This document shows, in pieces, positions 55,297 to 63,554 of a DNA stretch of 64,000 bases. Where the stretch lies: the NCBI GenBank assembly GCA_003695765.1, contig RFHQ01000003.1:1-64000 (forward strand), written 5' to 3'. Position numbers and translations under genes: made by a program. This stretch comes from Gammaproteobacteria bacterium (GTDB lineage: Bacteria; Pseudomonadota; Gammaproteobacteria; Steroidobacterales; GCA-2729495). Under the pieces are notes generated by a model, which was not told the DNA's origin, did not search any database, and saw only the letters and a program-made list of their open reading frames with translations. How positions within the stretch are numbered: position 1 is the first letter of the stretch; each line of letters opens with the position of its first letter.

Positions 55297-56106
55297 ATGC
55301 AGTCAGCGACTATCGATCTCATCGACATCGGCGTCAACCTGACCCACGACAGCTTCGCGCCAGACCGGGACGCGGTGATCGAGCGGGCAGCCGGCGCCGG
55401 CGTCCGGCGGCTGATCGTGACCGGCACCTCGGTGGCGGCCAGCGAGGCGGCGCTGGCGCTGTCGCAGGCCCGGCCCGGGCACCTGTTCGCAACGGCCGGA
55501 CTGCACCCGCATCACGCATCCGACTGGGATGCCGCGGCCGGAATGCGGCTCGCCGAACTGCTGGCCGCCCCCGAGGTCGTCGCTGCCGGCGAGTGCGGGC
55601 TGGACTATTTCCGCAACTATTCCTCCCCGGCCGAGCAGCGCCGCGCCTTCGCCGCGCAACTGGCACTGGCGGCAGACTGCGGCAAACCGGTCTTTCTGCA
55701 TCAGCGCGATGCCTTCGACGATTTCATCGCCGTGCTGCGCGAGCATCTGCCTGCGCTCGCCGGCGGCGTCGCGCACTGTTTCACCGGCGACCACGAACAG
55801 CTGCAGACCTGCCTCGAACTCGGACTGTACATCGGCATCACCGGCTGGATCTGCGACGAGCGGCGAGGACAGCCGCTGCAGGCAGCCGTCACGGCCCTGC
55901 CCAGCGACCGGTTGTTGCTGGAGACCGACGCGCCCTATCTGCTGCCGCGTGACCTGCCTGAGCGGCCGCGCGGCCGGCGCAACGAACCCGCCTTCCTGCC
56001 GCACATCCTCGAGCGGCTGGCGGTGCTGATGCAGTTAGAGCCTGCGCGGCTGGCGGCGGCCGCGACCGCCAACACGCAACGCCTGTTCCGCTTACCGCCC
56101 GGCTAA
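55297..56106 (+). CDS. tatD: TatD-family DNase
   Basis: 269 residues. DIGVNLTHDSF near 10, TAGLHPHHAS near 68, AAGECGLDYFRNYS near 98, KPVFLHQRDAFDDF near 130, and ETDAPYLLPRDL near 208 give the metal ligands. It matches E. coli TatD more than YcfH/YjjV. TatD proteins are 3'-5' exonucleases. In many relatives tatD follows holB-pilZ; here it is 40 kb away. Confidence 0.93.
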   Translation: MQSATIDLIDIGVNLTHDSFAPDRDAVIERAAGAGVRRLIVTGTSVAASEAALALSQARPGHLFATAGLHPHHASDWDAAAGMRLAELLAAPEVVAAGECGLDYFRNYSSPAEQRRAFAAQLALAADCGKPVFLHQRDAFDDFIAVLREHLPALAGGVAHCFTGDHEQLQTCLELGLYIGITGWICDERRGQPLQAAVTALPSDRLLLETDAPYLLPRDLPERPRGRRNEPAFLPHILERLAVLMQLEPARLAAAATANTQRLFRLPPG

Positions 56107-56702
56107 TCGCGCAGCAGCTGGCCGAGCTGCGCTTCGACCGCCGCCTGCCTCAAGCTGTTCCAGCCGTCGTCCAGTGCCGCGCGCATCTCGGCGCTGAGCG
56201 TCGGCGCCGGTTCGGCGAGTTCAGACAGCAGCGCGTCCAGCAGCGTGACGTCGTCCGGCAGTCCCTTGCCGAATTTCGCGTCGCCGGTGAACACGACCCG
56301 GCCGCTGACCGGCACGCCGGGCAGCAGCCGGCGGACCGCAGCCAACCGGTCGTACAGGCCCGGTTGGGGGTTGGCGAAGGTATAGCGCTGTCCGTGATCG
56401 ATGACGGTCCAGTCCTGCATCGCATTGCTGCCGAAGACATGCCCACTGACTTGACGCAGGTCGACGATCAGAATGCCGCCCGGCGTCAGCAGCGCGTGCT
56501 CGATGTGGATCTCGCCGCCGTCGCCATCGGGAATCAGGACCCGATGCAGGCTGTCGGCCGCCGCCGCCCGCAAGCGCGCCTCCGGCCGGCGCGCCAGCCG
56601 CCGGCGCCGCCAGAACCAGCCGCCGAGAAGGGCCAGCAGCAAGGCCGCCCCCGCAGCCAGCCAGGCGGGATCACGAATCAGCGCCTGCCAGTCGCCGTCC
56701 AT
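56103..56702 (-). CDS. NERD-domain membrane protein
   Basis: 199 residues. A membrane helix (about 13-31) and a basic RRRR patch precede a NERD (nuclease-related) domain: EIHIEHALLTPGGILIVDLRQVSGHVFG and RVVFTGDAKFGKGLPDD. The PD-(D/E)xK-like core is only partly kept (IVDLRQ in place of V(E/D)xK), so nuclease activity is unproven. Overlaps the tatD 3' end by 4 bases and lies downstream of thrC. Confidence 0.8.
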   Translation of the reverse strand: MDGDWQALIRDPAWLAAGAALLLALLGGWFWRRRRLARRPEARLRAAAADSLHRVLIPDGDGGEIHIEHALLTPGGILIVDLRQVSGHVFGSNAMQDWTVIDHGQRYTFANPQPGLYDRLAAVRRLLPGVPVSGRVVFTGDAKFGKGLPDDVTLLDALLSELAEPAPTLSAEMRAALDDGWNSLRQAAVEAQLGQLLRD

Positions 56703-56718
56703 CGCCCCCGGCCCCAGA

Positions 56719-58017
56719 TCACAGCCGCGCCGCCAGCGCGTCCAGCTCCGGCTCGATGCTGTCGAAACGGCTGGGCCATGACAGAATCTCGGCGAGTTCC
56801 GGCGGTGGGTCCACGCTCACTCCCAGCAGTGGCTCGACGATGGTATCGAACTTCGCTGCGTGGGCGGTGGCCACGACGATCCATGGCCGCTGCCGCTCCG
56901 CGGCCGGCAGCTGACGGTAGAGATACAGCGCCGTGGCCGTATGGGGACACCAGGCGATGCCGTGGCGACGGTACTCGTCGACGATCGTCGCCCGGATCTG
57001 GTCGTCGTCGACCGCGCCAGCGGCCACCTCGCCGCGCAGGGCGTCGACATCCCCGACCAGCGCGCGCAGTCGCTCCATGTTGCTCGGATCGCCGACGTCC
57101 ATGGCCGAAGCCAGCGTCGCCACGCTCGGCCGCGGCCGCCAGTCACCGCTGTCGAGGAAATCCGGGATCGTCGTGTTCGCATTGGTCGCAAAAACGATGC
57201 GGTCGATCGGCAGGCCCATGCGGCGCGCCCAGACGCAGGCGAAACCGTTGCCGAGATTGCCGGTCGGCACGATGAAACTGCCGGGCCGGTCATGGAGGCG
57301 CTGCAACTCCAGTGCGGCTTTCGCGTAGTAGGCCGACTGCGGCAGCAAGCGGCCGACGTTGATGCTGTTCGCCGAACACAGGCGGTGCCGAGAGCGCAGC
57401 GCGGGATCGGCGAACGCAGCCTTGACCAGGCGCTGGCAATCGTCGAACTCGCCCCGCACGGCGAGGGACAGGACGTTGTCGCCCCAGCAGGTCAGCTGAT
57501 GCTGCTGGCGCGGCGATACGCGCCCTTCGGGAAAGAGTACGACGACCCGGATGCCCGGTCGGCCATGAAAGGCGGCGGCGACCGCGCCGCCGGTATCGCC
57601 AGACGTTGCGACCAGGATCGTCACCGGCGCTTCGGCGTAGATGCCTCCGGCCACGATGCGGCTCATGCAGGCGGCCAGGAAGCGTGCGCCGACGTCCTTG
57701 AACGCGGCCGTGGGCCCGTGGAACATCTCCAGCACCGACAGCGGCCGTTCACGGTCTTCCAGCGCTCGCAGTGGAACCGGGAAGTTCAGCGCCTCGGCGC
57801 AGATCGCTGGCAGCGCCTCGGCCAGGGTCGAACCATCAAAGAACGGCGCCAGCAGGCGGGCCGCGATCTGGTCGATGCGGTCCAGCCCGTCGAATTCGGC
57901 CGGCCTCAGGGTCGGCAGCGATTCCGGCACGTACAGGCCGCCATCGGGCGCCGTGCCGCTCATGATCGCCTGCTCGATGCAGACTGCCTGGCCGCCGCGG
58001 GTGCTGAGAAATTTCAT
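56719..58017 (-). CDS. threC: Threonine synthase
   Basis: 432 residues, length of the E. coli-type ThrC. PLP lysine in FHGPTAAFKDVGARF near 105-119, NSINVGRLLPQSAYY near 212, PTGNLGNGFACVWARRMG near 240. It converts phosphohomoserine to threonine. Six bases downstream of thrA; the homoserine kinase gene thrB, usually in between, is missing. Standard symbol thrC. Confidence 0.95.
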   Translation of the reverse strand: MKFLSTRGGQAVCIEQAIMSGTAPDGGLYVPESLPTLRPAEFDGLDRIDQIAARLLAPFFDGSTLAEALPAICAEALNFPVPLRALEDRERPLSVLEMFHGPTAAFKDVGARFLAACMSRIVAGGIYAEAPVTILVATSGDTGGAVAAAFHGRPGIRVVVLFPEGRVSPRQQHQLTCWGDNVLSLAVRGEFDDCQRLVKAAFADPALRSRHRLCSANSINVGRLLPQSAYYAKAALELQRLHDRPGSFIVPTGNLGNGFACVWARRMGLPIDRIVFATNANTTIPDFLDSGDWRPRPSVATLASAMDVGDPSNMERLRALVGDVDALRGEVAAGAVDDDQIRATIVDEYRRHGIAWCPHTATALYLYRQLPAAERQRPWIVVATAHAAKFDTIVEPLLGVSVDPPPELAEILSWPSRFDSIEPELDALAARL

Positions 58018-58023
58018 CGCTCG

Positions 58024-60516
58024 TCAGCGGTTCGCGCCGAGGTACACGGCCAGGCGCAGCAGGTCGGCGAAGACCCCGGCCGCGGTCACGGCCGGCCCGG
58101 CCCCCGGTCCCTGCACGACCAGCGGATTGTCGCTGTAGCGGCCGGAGACGAAGCGGACGATATTGTCGGTCAGGTTCATGCGCGCGAAGGGATGATCCTG
58201 GGGCAATGCCTCCAGGCGCACCGAAGCGCCGCCCTGCTCACTCAGTCTGCCAACGTAACGCAGCACCCGGCCGGCCTCGGCCGCTTCGCGCCAGCGGTGC
58301 CGCATGGCCTCGTCATAATCGGCCAGCGATGCCAGGAAGCCGTCCACCGATTCGCCGGCCAGGGTCTCGGGCACCAGGCTCTCGATCTCGATATCCGCCA
58401 GTTCCAGGCGCATGCCCATTTCCCGCGCGAGGATGATGACCTTGCGTGCCACGTCCATCCCCGAGAGGTCGTCGCGGGGGTCCGGCTCCGTGTAACCGCT
58501 GTCCCGCGCCTCGCGCACGATCTCAGAAAACGGCCGGCTGCCGTCGAAGACGTTGAACAGGTAGGCCAGCGTACCGGAAAAGATACCCTCGATGCTGTGA
58601 ATATGGTCGCCGGTCTGCCGCAGGTCGCGCAGCGTCTCGATGATCGGCAGCGCCGCGCCAACCGTCGTTTCATACAGAAAATGCACCCCGTGTTCACGCC
58701 GTTCGCGGTGCAGAGCGTCGTAATACTCCAACGCGCCGCTGTGTGCCTTCTTGTTCGGCGTGACCACATGGATGCCCTGGCGAAACCAGTCGAGGTAACG
58801 CCCGGAGACCTTCTCGCTGGCGCTGCAGTCCAGAATCGCCGCATGCGGCAGGTGATCCGCGTTGACGTGAGCGACGAAGCGCTGCCAATCCAGTGGCTCG
58901 CCCTGCTCCAGGAACGCGGCCTGCCAGTTCCGCAGGTCGATCGCGCGTTCGGCCAGCAGCATGCGGCTGGAACTGGCAATGGCCCGTACGCGAATGTCGA
59001 GATTGCTCTCGGCGCGCAATAGCGGTGCCTGCGCGGCGAGCTGCTCCAGCAGCACGCTGCCGACGTGACCGGGCCCGACCAGCCCGACGGAAATGGTCTT
59101 GGCCGACAGGTAGAAGCCGGAATGCGCAGCGCGCAACGCGCGGGTCGCATCGGCGCGGTCGATGACCGCCGAGATGTTGCGCTCCGAGGAGCCTTGGGCG
59201 ATCGCGCGGACGTTGATCCCGGCGCTGCCCAGTGTCCCGAAGAAACGCGCGGCGATGCCGGGGGTGCCGGCCATGTTGTCGCCGACGACGGCGATGATTG
59301 CGCAGTCCGGCTGCAGCTCGACGCTCTGCACCTGCCCCTGCTCGAGTTCGGCCGCAAAGGCGCGGCGGACCACGGTCTCGACTTCGGCGGCATGATGGGC
59401 CGGCACGGCGAAGCAGATCGAGTGTTCGGAGCTTGCCTGCGAGATCAGCACGACCGAGATGCCGGCCTCGCGCAGCGCGCCGAACAGGCGGTCGGCGGTG
59501 CCCGGTACGCCGATCATTCCGGCGCCCTCGAGATTCACCAGCGCGATATCCTCGATCGAGGTCACGCCCTTGATCAGTTCGGCCGAATCGCCGTCCGGCC
59601 CGATACGCGACCCGCGCGCTGCGGGATTGAAGCTGTTGCGTATCCAGATCGGGATGCCATGCCGGACCGCCGGCGACATGGTCTGCGGGTGCAGGACCTT
59701 GGCGCCGAAGTAGGCCAGTTCCATCGCCTCGTTGTAGGACAGCTCGCGGATCACGGCGGCTTCCGGCACACGGTTGGGATCAGCGCTCAGCACGCCGTCG
59801 ACGTCGGTCCAGATCGTGATCTGGCTTGCGCGCAGCAGCGCGGCGACGATCGAGGCCGAGAAATCGCTGCCGTTGCGCCCGAGCGTGGTCGGCAGACCGT
59901 CGGTATCGGCGGCGATGAAGCCGGTGACGACCGTGATCCCGTCGCCCTGCGGATCCAGCAGGCGTCGCGCATTGGCTTCCGACGCCTGCCAGCAGACGGC
60001 CGGACCCATCTCGCCGTGCTCGACGACGATCAGCTGCCGCGCGTCCAGCCAGCCCACGGGCCGCGACGGCCCGGCCCGGCCCAGCTGCTCGTCGAGGTAG
60101 GCAGCCAGCAGCCGTGAGGACCAGAGCTCGCCGTAGCCGGCGACCAGGTCGCGGCTGCGCGGCGCGGCGGCCCGCACCAGGGCCACTGCGTGCAGAATGT
60201 CGGAGATGTCGCCGAGATCGGTCTCGAAGGGCTCGAGCACGAGCCGCGCGGCGGCCGGGTCGGGCAGCAGTTCGCCGACGGTCGCGCGATAGCGTGCCGT
60301 CAGGGCTTCCAGGCCGGGAGCGATCTGCTCGGCGCTGCGCTCGGCCTCGTCGACGAGGCCCAGCAGGGCGTCGGTCATGCCGCCCATCGCGGAGACGACG
60401 ACGGCCAGCGGCGCGCCCCTGTCGGCCAGCAGGATGCTGGCCACGCGCCGGAAGCAGGCGGCGTCCGCAAGGCTGGACCCGCCGAATTTGTGCACACGCC
60501 ACTGGCTATCGATCAT
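58024..60516 (-). CDS. thrA: Bifunctional aspartokinase / homoserine dehydrogenase I ThrA
   Basis: 830 residues. N-terminal aspartokinase with VHKFGGSSLADA, GFIAADTDGLPTTLGRNGSDFSA, and SYNEAMELAYFGAKVLHPQTM. Two ACT domains lie around 315-460. Homoserine dehydrogenase begins near 475 (VGLVGPGHVGSVLLEQL), with GTLAYLFNVFDG and TEPDPRDDLSGMDVARKVIILAREMG. It catalyses the first and third steps to threonine, probably feedback-inhibited by threonine through the ACT domains. First gene of thrA-thrC. Confidence 0.97.
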   Translation of the reverse strand: MIDSQWRVHKFGGSSLADAACFRRVASILLADRGAPLAVVVSAMGGMTDALLGLVDEAERSAEQIAPGLEALTARYRATVGELLPDPAAARLVLEPFETDLGDISDILHAVALVRAAAPRSRDLVAGYGELWSSRLLAAYLDEQLGRAGPSRPVGWLDARQLIVVEHGEMGPAVCWQASEANARRLLDPQGDGITVVTGFIAADTDGLPTTLGRNGSDFSASIVAALLRASQITIWTDVDGVLSADPNRVPEAAVIRELSYNEAMELAYFGAKVLHPQTMSPAVRHGIPIWIRNSFNPAARGSRIGPDGDSAELIKGVTSIEDIALVNLEGAGMIGVPGTADRLFGALREAGISVVLISQASSEHSICFAVPAHHAAEVETVVRRAFAAELEQGQVQSVELQPDCAIIAVVGDNMAGTPGIAARFFGTLGSAGINVRAIAQGSSERNISAVIDRADATRALRAAHSGFYLSAKTISVGLVGPGHVGSVLLEQLAAQAPLLRAESNLDIRVRAIASSSRMLLAERAIDLRNWQAAFLEQGEPLDWQRFVAHVNADHLPHAAILDCSASEKVSGRYLDWFRQGIHVVTPNKKAHSGALEYYDALHRERREHGVHFLYETTVGAALPIIETLRDLRQTGDHIHSIEGIFSGTLAYLFNVFDGSRPFSEIVREARDSGYTEPDPRDDLSGMDVARKVIILAREMGMRLELADIEIESLVPETLAGESVDGFLASLADYDEAMRHRWREAAEAGRVLRYVGRLSEQGGASVRLEALPQDHPFARMNLTDNIVRFVSGRYSDNPLVVQGPGAGPAVTAAGVFADLLRLAVYLGANR

Positions 60517-60550
60517 CGTTGCGATCCCGGCCGCCGGTGCGGGCGGCCCG

Positions 60551-60569
60551 GCCTGCCTCCCCGGCAGGC
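60551..60569. repeat. Hairpin in the thrA leader
   Basis: GCCTGCC-TCCCC-GGCAGGC, a 7-base-pair stem in the region transcribed before thrA. No Thr/Ile-rich leader peptide was found, so a classical thr attenuator is not supported. Confidence 0.45.
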
Positions 60570-60580
60570 ATAAAGCCCTC

Positions 60581-60587
60581 TATGATA
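60581..60587. promoter_or_regulatory. Overlapping divergent -10-like boxes (thrA and HNH gene)
   Basis: TATGATA reads as TATGAT on plus (93 bases before the HNH gene) and TATCAT on minus (66 bases before thrA). The two promoters would face each other and compete. Confidence 0.3.
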
Positions 60588-60673
60588 AACCCTCGGGCTT
60601 CCGCGGACAGCACCCGGTGATTGCAAAGCGGTCCGCGGCTCTCAATAATCGTCGCGGCAGCGGAGATCCGAGC

Positions 60674-61681
60674 ATGGCCAATATATTCGTGGCGCCGGCC
60701 GAGCACCCCCGGGACCGGGCGGACCTGGAGCGCTCGCTGATCAATGCCATCGAGCGGCAGACCGTGATCCGCAATTTCAGCGATGCCAGCTACCCCGAAT
60801 TGATCGAGATCGAGCGCCGCGCCCGCGGCTTCTACGCCTGGGGCTTGCCGAATGCCGAGGAGAACGTCGAAAAATGGTTCCACATGGGGGTCGGCGATAC
60901 GCTGCTGGTCACCTACAAGGGAGCCTACCGCCATTACGCCAAGGTCCTCGGCCGCTATGACAACCCGCGGGCCGCAGCGGCGATCTGGGCCAATGGCGCG
61001 GACAGCAACAGCGATCGCGAACTGCTGTTCTTCCTGTCCGAGCCGATCCCCTTGTCACAGCCGCTGAGCGAGCTGCGCGACTACCTGGAAGAGGATTACA
61101 CCGAGTTCACGCGCGTGCCGGCCGACGTGATCGAGCGTATCGAGGCCGATTTCGGCAATGTCGACCGCTTCATCCGCCGGCGGCTGCTGAACACCGGGGC
61201 CGGCGGACCGATCCTGGACATGAGCGGCATCATCCAGCTGTCGGAGCGCGATCAGGAGCGGCTGCGGGCCTTCGAGCCGGGCAGCAGCAAGGAAGCCCGC
61301 CAGCGCATCGTCGAAGGGATCATCCGGCGGCGCGGTTACCCGGAATTCCGCCGCCGCCTGCTGGCCGCGTACGAATTCCGCTGCGCCATGACCGGCTGCG
61401 ACGCGCCCGATGCGCTGGAGGCGGCCTACATCCTGCCCTACCGGGGCAAGGACACCCACCACCCATCGAATGGCCTGCTGCTGCGGGCCGATGTGCACAC
61501 GCTGTTCGACCTCGGCAAACTGGCGGTGGACACGCGCACGATGACGATCCTGGTGGCCGAGGATCTGCTGGATACCAGCTACCGGCTGCTTTCGGGCCGG
61601 CCACTGCGCTTTCCGGCACAGCCGGAACAGCGGCCGAGCACCGATTCACTGGACCTGCACCGCCGCCTGTCCGGCCTCTGA
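60674..61681 (+). CDS. HNH-endonuclease-like protein with N-terminal reader-like domain
   Basis: 335 residues, GGAG ribosome binding site 9 bases before ATG. The C-terminal part (about 215-320) matches HNH_2: FRCAMTGCDAPDALEAAYILPY, then PSNGLLLRADVHTLFDL. The canonical His of the AAHI motif is Tyr242 here, while Asn256 and His265 are kept. Residues about 40-140 (GVGDTLLVTYKGAYRHYAKVLG, ELLFFLSEPI) resemble PUA/EVE-like modified-base readers. A modification-dependent nuclease is the best guess; activity is uncertain. Confidence 0.75.
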   Translation: MANIFVAPAEHPRDRADLERSLINAIERQTVIRNFSDASYPELIEIERRARGFYAWGLPNAEENVEKWFHMGVGDTLLVTYKGAYRHYAKVLGRYDNPRAAAAIWANGADSNSDRELLFFLSEPIPLSQPLSELRDYLEEDYTEFTRVPADVIERIEADFGNVDRFIRRRLLNTGAGGPILDMSGIIQLSERDQERLRAFEPGSSKEARQRIVEGIIRRRGYPEFRRRLLAAYEFRCAMTGCDAPDALEAAYILPYRGKDTHHPSNGLLLRADVHTLFDLGKLAVDTRTMTILVAEDLLDTSYRLLSGRPLRFPAQPEQRPSTDSLDLHRRLSGL

Positions 61682-61726
61682 GACCGGCCGCTTGCATGGG
61701 CCGCCGGGCGCGGCAACAATCGGTCC

Positions 61727-62572
61727 ATGCGGATGACCCGGCAAGAATTCCTGGACTGGCCACGCAAGGCCATCACGCTGCTGGGCATGTCCGGCGTGGG
61801 CAAGACGCACCTGGCCAATCGTCTGCCGAAGTCCAGCTGGTTCCACTATTCCGGTGACTACCGCATCGGCACCAAGTACCTGGAGGAACCGATCCTCGAC
61901 AATATCAAGCGCCAGGCCATGCAGGTCGATTTTCTGCGCGACCTGCTGCGCAGCGATTCGATCTACATCGCCAACAACATCACGGTCTACAACCTCGAGC
62001 CGGTGTCGAGCTTCCTCGGCAAGCTCGGCGACCCGGCCAAGGGCGGTCTGCCACTGGCGGAATTCAAGCGCCGCCAGCATCTGCATGCGCTGGCCGAGGC
62101 TGCCGCCATGCGCGATGTCGCGGACTTCATCGTCAAGGCCCGGGAAATCTACGGCTACGACCATTTTCTCAACGACGCCGGTGGCAGCATCGTCGAGCTG
62201 GACGATCCGGAAGCCTTGCAGACCCTGATCGACCACACGCTGATCCTGTACCTGAGAGCCGGGCCGGAGATGGAAGAGGAACTGATCCGGCGCGCGATCG
62301 CAAATCCGAAACCGCTGTATTTCCGCGAAGACTTTCTCGACAAGCACCTGCTGATGTATCTCGAGGAGCAAGGACTGGCGCACCCGGACCAGATCGATCC
62401 GGACCTGTTCGTGCGCTGGATCTTCCCGCAGCTGGTCCGCCACCGCCGTCCGCATTACGAAGCCCTGGCGAGGGCCCACGGCTATACCGTGGATGCCGCC
62501 GCCGTCGCGCGGGTGGAGACGGAAGAGGACTTCATCACCCTGGTAGCCGACTCGATCGCTGCGGCGGGCTGA
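61727..62572 (+). CDS. P-loop NTPase of unknown function
   Basis: 281 residues. Walker A GMSGVGKTHLA at 20-30 near the N-terminus, followed by SSWFHYSGDYRIGTKYL and HFLNDAGGSIVELDD. This looks like a conserved kinase-fold ATPase family in proteobacteria with no assigned substrate. ATG start 45 bases after the HNH gene and 3 bases before the dehalogenase gene. It has no partner with known reaction, so no function is given. Confidence 0.7.
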   Translation: MRMTRQEFLDWPRKAITLLGMSGVGKTHLANRLPKSSWFHYSGDYRIGTKYLEEPILDNIKRQAMQVDFLRDLLRSDSIYIANNITVYNLEPVSSFLGKLGDPAKGGLPLAEFKRRQHLHALAEAAAMRDVADFIVKAREIYGYDHFLNDAGGSIVELDDPEALQTLIDHTLILYLRAGPEMEEELIRRAIANPKPLYFREDFLDKHLLMYLEEQGLAHPDQIDPDLFVRWIFPQLVRHRRPHYEALARAHGYTVDAAAVARVETEEDFITLVADSIAAAG

Positions 62573-62575
62573 GCG

Positions 62576-63454
62576 ATGCGCCGGCAACCCGAGTGGCGAG
62601 AGACGCAACACCCGGTACTGGGCCTGCGGATGTTCTGCCGCGAAGCCGGCCAGGGCGACCCGGTCCTGTTCCTGCATGGCAACCCGACTTCCAGTTACCT
62701 GTGGCGGCACGTGATTCCGGAAGTCGCCGACCAGGCGCGTTGCATTGCGCCGGATCTGATCGGCATGGGACGCTCGGACAAGCTGCCGGTGGCCGGGCCG
62801 GGCAGCTACCGCTTTCACGAGCACCGGCGTTACCTCGATGCGCTGCTGGAGCAGCTGGATCTCGGGGAGCGCGTCACGCTGGTCCTGCACGACTGGGGTT
62901 CGGCACTCGGCTTCGACTGGGCGCGGCGGCATCCGGAGCGGGTGCGCGGCATCGCCTACATGGAGGCACTGGTCCGGCCATTGCGCTGGGAAGAATGGCC
63001 GGTGGCGAGCCGCTCTCTGTTCGCGGCGCTGCGCTCTCCCACCGGCGAAGAACTGATACTGGAAAAGAACGTCTTCATCGAGCGCATTCTGCCGGGTTCG
63101 ATCCTGCGCCCGCTCGACCGCGAAGAAATGGACGCCTACCGGGCACCGTTTAGAGATCCCGGCGAGAGCCGCCGGCCGATGCTCAGCTGGCCGCGGGAAA
63201 TACCGCTCGACGGCGAGCCGGCCGACGTCCACGACATCGTCGCCGCCTATGCCGAGTGGTTGCGCCACAGCGAGCTGCCGAAGCTGTTCATCAACGCCGA
63301 ACCGGGTGCGATCCTGGTCGGCGCGCAGCGCGAATTCTGCCGCGACTGGCCGAATCAGCTCGAAGTGACGGTACCGGGCATCCACTTCATCCAGGAAGAC
63401 TCGGGCCCAGCGATCGGCCAGGCCATCGCCAACTGGCTGGACGGGCTGGACTGA
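62576..63454 (+). CDS. dhaA: Haloalkane dehalogenase
   Basis: 292 residues, alpha/beta hydrolase. Nucleophile Asp106 in VLHDWGSALGF, halide-binding Asn36 (HGNPTSSYLWR) and Trp107, Glu130 (YMEAL), and catalytic His270 (GIHFIQED). This set matches haloalkane dehalogenase II rather than esterases, which use Ser. It hydrolyses carbon-halogen bonds; the physiological substrate is unknown. Immediately downstream of the P-loop gene. Confidence 0.9.
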   Translation: MRRQPEWRETQHPVLGLRMFCREAGQGDPVLFLHGNPTSSYLWRHVIPEVADQARCIAPDLIGMGRSDKLPVAGPGSYRFHEHRRYLDALLEQLDLGERVTLVLHDWGSALGFDWARRHPERVRGIAYMEALVRPLRWEEWPVASRSLFAALRSPTGEELILEKNVFIERILPGSILRPLDREEMDAYRAPFRDPGESRRPMLSWPREIPLDGEPADVHDIVAAYAEWLRHSELPKLFINAEPGAILVGAQREFCRDWPNQLEVTVPGIHFIQEDSGPAIGQAIANWLDGLD

Positions 63455-63499
63455 GAGCCGCGGGGCGGCTGCGACCTGTCATCGGCCGGGCGCTTCGGC

Positions 63500-63505
63500 T
63501 AGACT
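63500..63505 (+). promoter_or_regulatory. -10-like box upstream of the CoA-transferase gene
   Basis: TAGACT in CGGCTAGACTGACC, 50 bases before the ATG 63555. Confidence 0.3.
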
Positions 63506-63554
63506 GACCGGTCTTTCGACAAGCCGACGCGGCGCTCAGGCCGCCAGAACCAGC

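Noticed and set aside
60551-60569. Classical thr operon attenuator
   Set aside because: There is a hairpin but no short reading frame rich in Thr and Ile codons and no T-tract terminator.
60674-63454. A new multi-gene defence island (HNH, P-loop, dehalogenase)
   Set aside because: The dehalogenase is an ordinary enzyme and the genes share only direction and spacing; no conserved defence partner is seen.
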